64,000 bases of DNA from Anas platyrhynchos (taxonomy: Eukaryota > Chordata > Aves > Anseriformes > Anatidae). The notes beneath the pieces are model-generated. The model made no database searches. It was given only the letters and a program-made list of their open reading frames with translations, and was not told the origin of the DNA. The DNA lies in assembly GCF_047663525.1 (NCBI RefSeq), contig NC_092602.1:13451501-13515500 (forward strand), given 5' to 3'. Made by a program: the position numbers and the translations under genes. This document shows, piece after piece, positions 54,876 to 64,000 of the stretch (positions within the stretch are counted from its first letter, which is position 1; each line of letters opens with the position of its first letter).

Positions 54876-54893
54876 CCCCCCCCCCCCCCCCCC
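54876..54893. repeat. C18 tract after exon B
   Basis: Eighteen C beginning 58 bases past the exon B donor, within a longer C/T-rich run from 54858. Confidence 0.9.
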
Positions 54894-56035
54894 AGCATCT
54901 GACACACTAAGGTTTTGCCTTCCAGATATGAGTATTTTGGTTTTATGGTCTAGCACACTTAGCTGTCTGCAGTTTAAGGAGTTATGCCATGAATTTTAAC
55001 CAGTATTGGGACTGCACCACTACTTTTTTTTTTTTTTTTTTTCCCCTAACTCTTCTAATAACAGATATATAATGCTGTCATTGTAAGGAACCCAACTAGA
55101 ATATCAGTCAATTCAAAGTAATCACCCCCACAGGAAAACTCAGACATTGGTATTAAATTCACTTGGTCATGATTCTGACATTTGTATGTGAGGCTTGTGA
55201 AAGAGGGCTCAACACCATTCCAAAAAAGAACCAAGTCTGAGATTGGCAAAGGTAACAGAAACCTTTGCCTTTGGGTTTCCTGAAGATATTCTGCTCTTGT
55301 GACAGAGACACAGCATCCCATTTATCTACAGAGAAACTGCTTTTCCAATGACACTGGGATGCATTAGTAATAGGGAAAATTATTTGATATTTACTCAGTT
55401 TTATCTTTCCTATTCACTAATGGATTAGCTCTCCAGAGCTCTCAGCGCTTCTCCCTTCAGTGGATACAAACACGATAATAATTGCTTAAAAAAATCTATA
55501 AACACTTAAGTGTTTGGCAACTCTCAGACTTTTTACTGTATCGTTTACTCAACAGTTTAATGCTTAATAGAAGAAACTTGCCTGTTAAATGTTCATGTGC
55601 AGATTTAGCAGATATAACACATCACAGATTCAATTTTTCTAGGTCTTTTCATTCATGACAAAATGAATTGTTTCAGAGCATGAAAATTACATTTGTTGGA
55701 GAGTAACACATAATTTACTCTTTTGAGGTCAGTGCCTGGATCTAGTTGTATGAACCTGTTGGTATTCCAGTTGGGGGCAGTAAAGCTTTCATCACTCAAA
55801 ATTTGGTACCTTTTTGGATTATGAAATGAAAAGTCAGTTCAAGTGGCCTCAGTTTACAGAACTGTTGCTCATTCATGTTATGACAGCCTCCCTGACACTG
55901 AGAGACCAGCTGCTGTGCTGGGGTTCTTACTCCACTTTGATATAGCAGAGGATGACTATTCATCTCTGCAATAGAGTTTAGCAGAGAGCTGGTTAACCTC
56001 TGGTAATTAGATTGTTGAACGATCTTTTAAGTGTA

Positions 56036-56703
56036 GCAGATGCTTTTGCCCAAGGGCAGGCTGCGGAGCCCCATGAGGCAAGGCCCTGGGGCAGCATGAG
56101 GGAAGGACCATGCACTGCAGGGCAGCCAGGGCTGAGGTAAAATGTGCAAGGAACAGCCCTCCCTGCCAGCACCATGCCGAGAGGAGGAGGAGGAGTGGGG
56201 CAGGGATGAGGTGCACCTGCAGCCCTCAGGGAGACCAAGGAGGAGCAGGTATTTCCATGCAGTCTGTGGAGAGCCCATGGAAAGCAGGATGATACTCTCT
56301 GAACAAACTGTGGCCTTCAGGGCCCAGGCTGGAGCAGGTTCTCCTGACAGGAACTGCAGCCTGTGGAGGACCCACGCTGTAGCAGATTTTTCCTGAAGAG
56401 GGAGGTAGAGGAGTTGGGAAAGAAGGAGAGAGGTTGAGCCTGGGAAGTTGGGGAAAAGGGAGAGGAGAAGGTAGTGTGTTAATTTTTGTCCATCTTCCTT
56501 ACAAAGGAACTTACCTATTCTAATTGAAAATAAATATTTTTTCCCAGGTCAGGTTGTTTTTCCTGTAAAACAATAATTGTTAAGTAATGTCCCTGTCTAT
56601 CTCAACCCATGAGCTTTTTCATCTTACTTTCAGCCCTGTACTGTTGAAGAAGGGAAGTGAGAGAGAAGTTGGGTAGGTGTCTGGCCATGGTCACCCCAAC
56701 ACA
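56036..56703 (+). mobile_element. Old avian LTR fragment (ERVL-like)
   Basis: Matches, from memory, avian LTRs with repeats of the type GGAGCAGGTnnTCCnTGCAGCC, then an AGGAGGTAGAGGAGT segment, an AATAAA region (AAAATAAATATT near 56527) and a U5-like end CTCAACCCATGAGC... that finishes near CACCCCAACACA. Many differences suggest age. No internal retroviral genes follow. The 5' boundary is uncertain. It lies in the intron between the second and third RIM-BP exons. Confidence 0.65.
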
Positions 56704-57243
56704 CTGCAGTAGCAAGAGTTAATATAAATATTTGAACAATCCGACTTCAGAATCTGTAATTTGGCAGAAATAACAGTATTTCAGGGTGCTGTTTAAATAG
56801 GAGTATCTGCTGATATGACTTGCTTAAAGTCATATATACTTTTTTTTTTTTTAATCTAATACCTGTAGCTGATCTTCCAATTGACCAATATTTGATAAAT
56901 TAACATCTTGGGGTATTTTTGTTGTTGTTGTTGTTTGTTTGTTTTAATATGGTGTCACACTGCTTCTGGTAATGTTAACCTTCCATTTGCTGAAGTACAG
57001 GAGCTATTGGGAGACACTTAATATTTGGGCAAATTTTGATCCTACTGAGCTAATCCAAAGTTCATGGATATATGTTCAGTGTATTATAAAACCAAATAGT
57101 ATTAATATGCAAAATTTTATTAACTATCCATCAAGCTTAGGAAGGTTATGTGTGTCTGACAAAGCTGTTTACAAGGCTCACATTAAGAAAGTGACCTGAA
57201 ATCAGGACTTCCCACCCCTCTTCCATTTTTCACACTTCCAATA

Positions 57244-57268
57244 CAAAAAAAAAAAAAAAAAAAAAAAA
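57244..57268. repeat. Poly-A tract
   Basis: About 24 A in the intron before exon C; no flanking retrotransposon was recognised. Confidence 0.85.
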
Positions 57269-58434
57269 GCCAGGAAAGATAGATAGTGCAATAATGTTAG
57301 CAGATACAGCTGTTTTGGGGTAATTCTAGTTCAGATAGATCTCAATTTAGAGATTGCTAACAGTTACTACTTCAAAATTAAGAGAATTCTGTGCTCTTTT
57401 GTTATTATTATTATTATTTGAATATTTGTGTTTGCCATTTTACTCATAAAGTAAGTTTTGTAATGTTTACTGCAGTGCAATGACTTTGCTTGCTTATATT
57501 TCTAAATCTTTTTATAACACCAACATGCAGTAATAGTTTCAATTGCTCTGTCAAAAACCAGCCATGAACATTAGGGACATATTATACTGTTACTTAAACA
57601 TTGTTCCAATTGTTCCAAAGGTAGTGGGACGTGGCTTACATACTTGAAGGCAGCGATGACAGTGTTTTTCTGTTACTGTAGTTTCATTACGCTAAATATT
57701 CTAATTGTCCTGAAGACCACCCTGAAGATTCTTATTCTGTTGCTGAAGTGGTATAGTATTTTGTGTAGTACTGCATAAGAGTCCATAGGTACAGGTCAAG
57801 TATTATGGAAATTGCTGGGTGTAAAGCAAGAAGAGTTGGGACATAAAGATTTGTGAGCTTCTTAGTCAGCGAGAGCTACAGTTTCTCCCAGAATTCTCAT
57901 GCAGTTGTGTAAAGTTTGACTGCCTAACAGCTGATTCCCAGTGAACAGTTTGCAGCGTGGTCGAACATGCCTTTTGGAATACAGTATCTCAGGTGCAGCT
58001 GAAGCACATCTTCCAAGTGAAGTGCATGTCCAAGGCATCACTAGTAAGGATAATTCCTTAATTTGCTATGTGATACAACAGTAAGTGAATGACCAGATAC
58101 AGTGATTAAGCAGCAGCACTTTGTTGCCATGAAGTGGTAAATACATTGATATCTATATATTCAAAGTGATCATGGCTAGCTGGCATCAACTGAATGAAAA
58201 AAGTATGAAAAGTATTTTTCTGCATTTCATTTCTTTGAGTTGTTCCTCTCTTTACTGGTGATTGATCAAGTGAGATTATTTCTTGTTCATTGACTGCATG
58301 AATGAAAGATCTTACAAAGAAAATTTTCAAATAATGCACTTCTGGTATGACTTGTGAAACAAGCTGAACTATACTCTTTCCCCCAGACACAGTTTTAGCA
58401 AAAATAATATGAAAAATATATTTCTCTTTACCAG

Positions 58435-58659
58435 GTTGTCAGCCCTTCAACTTCATTGGCATTGTCATCCAATAACACTACTGTTATCACAAAAACAATT
58501 ACCAGAACATTTCCTCTAAAGCAGAAAATGCATTTAGTCAATGTTAAGGCCCAGCATCTTCAAAATATCAACAAACAATCAGAAAGCATTAAAGATCTGG
58601 AGATCCAAATGCTGCAAGTAGAATGTGAAGAACTCAAAAATCAACTAGGATGCTTAAGG
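58435..58659 (+). CDS. RIMBP2: RIM-BP N-terminal coiled-coil exon C
   Basis: Acceptor TTTACCAG, 75 codons, donor GTAGGT, phase 0. It starts VVSPSTSLAL and ends SIKDLEIQMLQVECEELKNQ then LGCLR. This follows the RIM-binding-protein N-terminal region, where TSPOAP1 (RIMBP1) has VVSAPLPRPGTSLEL and then KDKQIAALQRECRELQARL. Heptad-like Leu/Ile/Val spacing supports a coiled coil. RIM-BPs tether RIM and calcium channels through later SH3 and FN3 domains, which would lie beyond the window. Synteny (next to STX2, same strand) points to RIMBP2. Confidence 0.72.
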
Positions 58660-58721
58660 GTAGGTAAAAATCCAGTTCTATTCTCAATATCTAACTTTGC
58701 TGGTAAACAGTTAAACTGAGT

Positions 58722-59400
58722 CACAGAATCACAGAATATATCACAGAATGGTTGAGGTTCAAAAGGACTTCTCGAGCTCATCTAGTCCAACCCCTGCTCA
58801 AGCAGGGCCACCTAGAGCAGGTTGCCCAGGACCACGTTCAGACAGCTTTTGAAGATCTCCGAGGGGAGACTTCACAACCTCTCTGGGCAACCTGTTTCAG
58901 TGATGCATTGCTAGCACAGTGAAGAAATGGTTCCTGATGTTTAGACAAAATCTCTCGTGTTTCAGTTTGTGCCCACTGCCTCTTGTTCTGTTGCTGGGCA
59001 CCACTGAAAAGAGCCCAGCTCTGTCTTTGCATCCTCCCTTCAGGTATTTATGGACATTTATAAGATCCCTCCCCTGAACATCCTCATCTCCAGGCTGACT
59101 CAGTCTCTCTTCGGGGTACCTCAGTCCCCTGATCACCTTGGTAGCCCTCCCTGTGTTTGGACTCTATCAAGTAGATACAGGTATCTGTTGTACTGGGGAC
59201 GCAGAACTGGACACAGTGTTCCAGGTATGGCCCCACCTGGAACTGGATCCTTCCCCACCTGAGTGGAGGGGAAGGATCAATATTCTTGACCTGCTTGGAC
59301 TACTTTGCCCAATGAAGCCAAGAATGCTGTTAGCCTTCCTCGCAGAAAGGGGACATTGCTGACTCATGTTAAATGTAGTGTTTACTCCTAGATCCTTACA
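58722..59400 (-). mobile_element. CR1 LINE 3' fragment beside a RIM-BP exon
   Basis: Begins with the 8-bp-type terminal repeats (CACAGAATCACAGAAT... CACAGAATGG), then CATCTAGTCCAACCCCTGCT, the ORF2 tail segment and GCTGACTCATGTTAAATG near 59360. The orientation is reverse. It starts about 60 bases after the donor of the 58435-58659 exon. Better preserved than the other CR1 pieces. Confidence 0.9.
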
Positions 59401-59599
59401 ATAGTTTATTCATACAGGTTTTTAAAACAGTTAGAAAAGATTGCATTTTTCTTTTTTCTGCTTTTCTTTTTTTAAATCCAAACAGACAGCTAATTGACAT
59501 TAAATATTTTCTAAATTATCATGTGTAGAAAAGGTTTTGTGCTTGAATGCACAATATTTCTGGTTTAGAAATAGAAATTGAAAATCTCCTGTCACGCAG

Positions 59600-59734
59600 G
59601 AAGGGCTGATGGGGCTGAAGCCAGGTGACATGGAAGAGCTACTGAAACAATCTCAGAAAGAACTGTTGTGGCTTCAGAGACAGCTCTCCTTTATCTCTGC
59701 AGGAGGCTCTGTGTGTGTTTTGGCAGCTAGCAAG
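59600..59734 (+). CDS. RIMBP2: RIM-BP N-terminal coiled-coil exon D
   Basis: Acceptor TCACGCAG, 45 codons, donor GTGAGT, phase 0. LLKQSQKELLWLQRQL lines up with LLRESQREVLRLQRQI of TSPOAP1, in the same order after the exon C motif. This is the strongest single match to the family in the region. The tail SAGGSVCVLAASK is less conserved. The reading frame continues into a next exon beyond 59.73 kb that I could not place in this window. Confidence 0.75.
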
Positions 59735-62700
59735 GTGAGTTCCATTACTATTTTCTCAGGTTTAACTCCACTTTTTACAGTGAAGTGGGAAGGGGAGGGT
59801 TTGTCTGGCTTGTTTTATTGAAACAACACACTGCAAAAGTTACTTTCATACTACAGGTAGTAAGAGGAAGATTGGCCTCTCAGGATGTATTTTAAATAAT
59901 TACTGCATGTAATTTGTAGGGACAAGAAAGAATATCTCTGGGGAAATTCCGTATTGTCTGTGAAAATGTACATACTTTTAGTGTTAAAATGGCATTTCAC
60001 AGAACCATATTGTACCTAGAAACATGCTTTATGTTTTATTACTTTTTCATAAAAAAAAAAAGTCTATCAGAAGGTAGAATTGTTGTATTGGGATTGCTAT
60101 TCTCAATCAAATGGTGCTCCTCTCAGCAGCACCATTAATGTGCATTCCTATTTACCAGCAGCCCATCATCAGGTACTGTCAAGGTACATCATTTTTAATG
60201 CTGATATTTGGCAACTACAGAATAAATATTAAATTGTTTATGTTAACGATGTCTTAACATCTTACAGTTCCAATAAAATGTGAGTCCTCGTCTGCCATGG
60301 CATAACAAGTTGAATACGTCAAGTGTGAAGACTCATATTTCTAAACAGTTGCTTGTGGTAAAGCATATGTTTTAAAGCCTTCATTGCAGTAAATCTGTGC
60401 TGGTGGTTAAAAAAAAAAAATGGGTGCCATTTAATTTTTGAGTGATTTCATTTAATTTATTCATATAATTTTCCATATCTTTGAACACAAGGTTTCCAAA
60501 AATTTTATGATAATGTATATATTTTATACAGATGTATATCCACACACACACATATGTACACAATATATGCTCTTTATGCTTATCTATGAGAAGGAATAAG
60601 TTTGCTTTGTTCAGTGTGATGAATTAGTTATGCTATTTTACAGTAATCTGACTTATTTTCAAGTATCTGGCACAGCAAATTTTTCTTTTGCTTGTATGAA
60701 TGCATATAAAGAAATAGATAGAATCATCTAATCTACAAAATAGACAAGATAGATTTCAAAAATGTGTCACCTGGAATCTTTAGCTATCACTTTGCATCAT
60801 ATGCTGCAGATCTGTATTTGTTGCTGAAGCACAATACGTGGTAAGTGCTTATATAGTCATAGTTGGAAGGAATGTTTGGATTTCAAGCTTGCATGTAGCT
60901 CAATTGAGGAAAAAAATTTAATTTGCCAAAATTAGACTTTAAAAAAACAGACAACAACAACAAAAAAGAAAACAATTTATTATAACAAACTGGTTATAAA
61001 TGTAAGATTGTACTTGCCTGATGATGAAAACCATAATCTAATCTGGGAAGGAACATATGATCCTGAGTCGGAACAGCTTTTCTCTCCAAAAATACCAGAG
61101 TTTTGTTTTTCTGGGTGCAGTTGTGAGTAATCTCAGGGAAGGTCATTTGGGGCTGAGATGGTGGATACCTTAGTTTTAGATGTTGGACTTTCTAGAAAGA
61201 CTGCAGTTTTCTGAATAGAATGTGATAAGTAAGAAATTTGGGGAAGAAAGCATACGTTATCTGCAAACCTTTACCTCAATTTCTGACAGTATTTCAGGAC
61301 AAAGGATCAGATTTTTAGTTGTTTCATTCAATGAAGGACATTTTTAGAAGCAACAAGTAACTTTGAAGATCATGCTGTGATACTCTGTACTATATTTTAA
61401 TTCTGAATAATGAATGCTTTTCATCCAAATGGCATTGGTGCTACTCACTGTTAGTAGAATCTTTGGGGTAAAGATCTTAGTAAGGCTCTCAAACAGATTG
61501 ATGCTTGGGAACTGGAATATCCAGAAACGTAAGTAATGCTACTTTTGAAGGATTTCTTGTCTGGTTAAAGAACATCATGGTTCAAGGTTCAAATTTATTA
61601 TGGTCTGGAAATCCAGATAAGTCAAAACTTGAGAAAGAGATCACCTGATGAGTCCTTCTATTTTCCAGTGAAGTATCTGATGCTGACAGTTCCTGGAGGT
61701 CAAAGTACTCTCCACGTATTCGGCTTCATAAAGAAGTATTAGGCATTTGGGGAAATCTGGCTCTTCTCACTCATGTCAAAATCTTCTGAAATTTTTCCTC
61801 TTCCTCATTATGCTCATTAGTAAAACTGTAGGGAGAAGACAGAAGTTGCAAAGGAACTGTAAGTTAATGTAGCCTGTTTCAGTTACATAGACACTCCATT
61901 TTTGGGATAAAGGGGAGACATTATTAAATGGGAAAATGTATTTCTGCACATACTTTAAGAGAATTCAGTAAAGTAGTGCCTTGGGAGTGCAATATTTCCT
62001 TACTCTTTTAAATACTGAAAGGGAAATACAGAAGTTCCACTCCACATAACTTCATATGTTTTCTTCAATAATTTAACTTTCATCAGCCTCAAGAATTCTT
62101 TATATTATAGTGAATCCACTCCCAAAGTGGTCAGACTCCATGAGTCAGAAGATCTTTGCTGAAAAAATAATAATAATAAAAAAATGGACTAAAGCTAGAT
62201 GTTTAAAAATATATTTATTTAAAATCTTTCCCTGTATCCCCTAGAGTGTCTCCCTCTAGTTGCTGGGGAGATACTGGTGGCACACTGAGCAGTTTTTGCG
62301 TGAATATATTGGGTACAGTTTGCTTTAGAAGAGGAAAGACAGAATGGTTCAGATGCTCCAGGTAATCTGTCTTAATACCCTTCTGCATTTGAGTTTCAAA
62401 GCCTTCCATTGGGCGAGCTTGGCAGTGAAAAAAAAAATGCAGCTCACATTTACAGTTCATTGGTTCGTGCCAGTAGGCCACAGATGACCTACTGAGAAGA
62501 TCCTGTGATAGCATTACTTGGAGGTAAAATAAAATCTCCCAACACCCGCCTTCACCCCACCCCCCTGTCACTGAAACACACCCTTGCTGAGATCCCACTT
62601 GCTGCTTGTCAGCTCCTGTCCCTGCTGCTGTGTCAGGGTTAATACTATGTGAAAGGGAAACTGGCAAATAGGGAAAGCCATCTTTGTGTGCGTATGTGTG

Positions 62701-64000
62701 TGTGAGCACTGCTGTTTCATAGGCTCTGGCAGCTGCTGCATGGCCGATGATGCTTGCTGTCTCTTTTTCACCCTGCCTCCCTGCAGACAACTAATGAATC
62801 ATTTCTAGCCTGAATACAAGCAGTGCAAACACACCAATGCTGCTGCTGCTGCCGCCGCCGCCACTGCTGCCTCTCTCTACAGGGTTGTAATTTGACACAG
62901 TAGACTGCAGCTCTCTCTCGGCAATGATCTTGCTGAACATCGGAAGCACTTGATTTGAAGGTATGCTGAGATTTCACCCCTTCTAAAAATAGCTATTTCT
63001 GCTAAATGCTTTATGGGCCAAATGAGGGTGGGAGGGCTGAAGATTTGTAGGTGTGTGTGGAGGGGAAGAATCCTCTTTTTAGATAGCGGTAATGAATCTG
63101 TAACTCGTATCAGAGGCAGACAAACTTTATTGTTCTGCTGCAATTTGATGATGCCCTTCACTGGATCTTTTCTTCTAGGTGATGCTTAAATAATGAAATG
63201 TGTTTCTGTTATGCAGGAACACTAGGTAAATGGATTAAACTCTTGCTAGATTATTCCATCCTCCCTCCTATTGATGTTTAATCTGTTGTCATTTTCTAGT
63301 TACTTTTGTGGTTTCCTGTGAAATAAATACTATATTCAGAGGTTTGCTGGTGCCATGTTTCTTTTCTGTATTAATGTCTGTGGGCAAAGTTAGTAATCAT
63401 ACTGGCTAGCAGCTCTCTCCCCCATGTCTGCCCCCCCTCCCTCCTTCCCCCGCCCCGAGCCCCCAAGCATGGTGCATATTCACAGTGTCTGCTTTGAAGA
63501 TGTATATTGTCATGTCATGACAAAGTCATGAATATCTTCCACAGAGATGTTGTTAATTAAATTATATATGGTATATGCGTCTGGCATCTAATGCTAAATT
63601 AGACCAATTGCAAGTAAATATCTCTCGCCCTTTTTGGTTGGAGGGAGAGATCTTTTGCAGTTGTATGTATGAACACACTATGTATAGCGGTATATATTGG
63701 AATTGTTAAGCATGTGAGTATGTAGAACAGTACAATAGCATTTTATTATAGCATATGTATATAAATACTAGTTATTTAGTTAACATGTGCAAGTATGCTG
63801 TGTTCAGTGATATAGGGAATACTGCAGGGTTTTTTCATTAACCTCTTTTCATAATTGGCTGTTGCCAATAGTGTTGGGCAGAGATGGTATGCCTTTCCAG
63901 GACTGATGTGATGGTCGACATTGTAGCTGTAGGTGGTCTTAGCACTATTTTAACTAAGGTAAATAAAAGTGCATATGAAGACTTCAGTTTTTCTTTTTAA
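59735..64000. other. Right-edge non-coding stretch (probable RIMBP2 intron)
   Basis: Beyond the candidate first exon at 62.9 kb there is a C-rich tract (63418-63470) and an AT-rich, homeobox-like stretch (63480-63650). No further coding exon was recognised before the window ends. Confidence 0.5.
62830..62960 (+). promoter_or_regulatory. Candidate alternative first exon of RIMBP2
   Basis: A GC-richer patch with CTG/CCG triplet repeats (62837-62872) leads to a segment ending at TTTGAAG then GTATGC, a reasonable donor at 62960. A perfect MEF2 core CTAAAAATAG lies just downstream (62983-62992). The only ATG in the segment (62924) closes after nine codons, so it would be 5' UTR. It could be the promoter for shorter neuronal RIMBP2 forms that lack the upstream coiled coil; this is inference. 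Confidence 0.3.

Noticed and set aside
56007-56396. Overlapping 60-85-codon frames on both strands
   Set aside because: All lie in the LTR fragment; the sequence is GC-richer LTR DNA without a coding signal.
59050-59367. Overlapping 60-75-codon frames on both strands
   Set aside because: Within the CR1 copy at 58.7-59.4 kb; decayed LINE sequence, not a host gene.
62215-62790. 191-codon minus-strand open frame
   Set aside because: Unusually long for this region, but it has no domain, mixed low-complexity residues and no splice or promoter support. It may be chance next to the candidate RIMBP2 promoter; conservation data could reopen it.

Overview
This is vertebrate nuclear DNA, most likely from a bird. 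The genes are intron-split with GT-AG junctions. The repeats are CR1 LINE 3' fragments and LTRs of types I know from avian genomes, and the gene order matches the RIMBP2-STX2-RAN-ADGRD1 neighbourhood of amniotes (human 12q24.33), seen in flipped orientation. Species and families are judged from memory, not from a search.

Layout. Positions 1-16.5 kb: mostly AT-rich non-coding sequence beyond the RAN 3' end, with one old CR1 fragment (about 7.1 kb), a palindromic hairpin (6.29 kb) and a tentative minus-strand signal-peptide exon (3.02-3.10 kb) that could be the start of ADGRD1. 16.5-21.3 kb: the complete RAN GTPase gene on the minus strand, with six coding exons (216 codons) and a non-coding first exon inside a CpG island. 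21.5-25.0 kb: the divergent intergenic stretch, holding a hAT-like end and an LTR-like block. 25.0-43.0 kb: the complete STX2 (syntaxin-2/epimorphin) gene on the plus strand. It starts in a second CpG island, has nine common coding exons, and then two alternative last exons that each encode a different transmembrane anchor (288 or 286 residues). A solo LTR with a clean 5-bp target duplication sits in intron 2 and a CR1 fragment in intron 1. 43-64 kb: four plus-strand coding exons (50.26, 54.71, 58.44 and 59.60 kb). The last two match the N-terminal coiled-coil region of RIM-binding proteins. By position and strand this should be an extended 5' part of RIMBP2, running off the right edge. A possible downstream promoter/first exon lies at about 62.8-62.96 kb.

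Functionally the genes are neighbours, not a pathway. RAN drives nucleocytoplasmic transport and spindle assembly, STX2 is a plasma-membrane Qa-SNARE, and RIM-binding proteins link RIM to voltage-gated calcium channels at active zones. RAN and STX2 point away from each other from CpG islands about 4 kb apart, both carrying YY1-type motifs. The most interesting material is the divergent RIM-BP N-terminal exons (all phase 0, two followed by long C tracts), the duplicated STX2 anchor exons, and several perfect hairpins or inverted repeats. I found no tRNA, rRNA, CRISPR or bacterial-type system.
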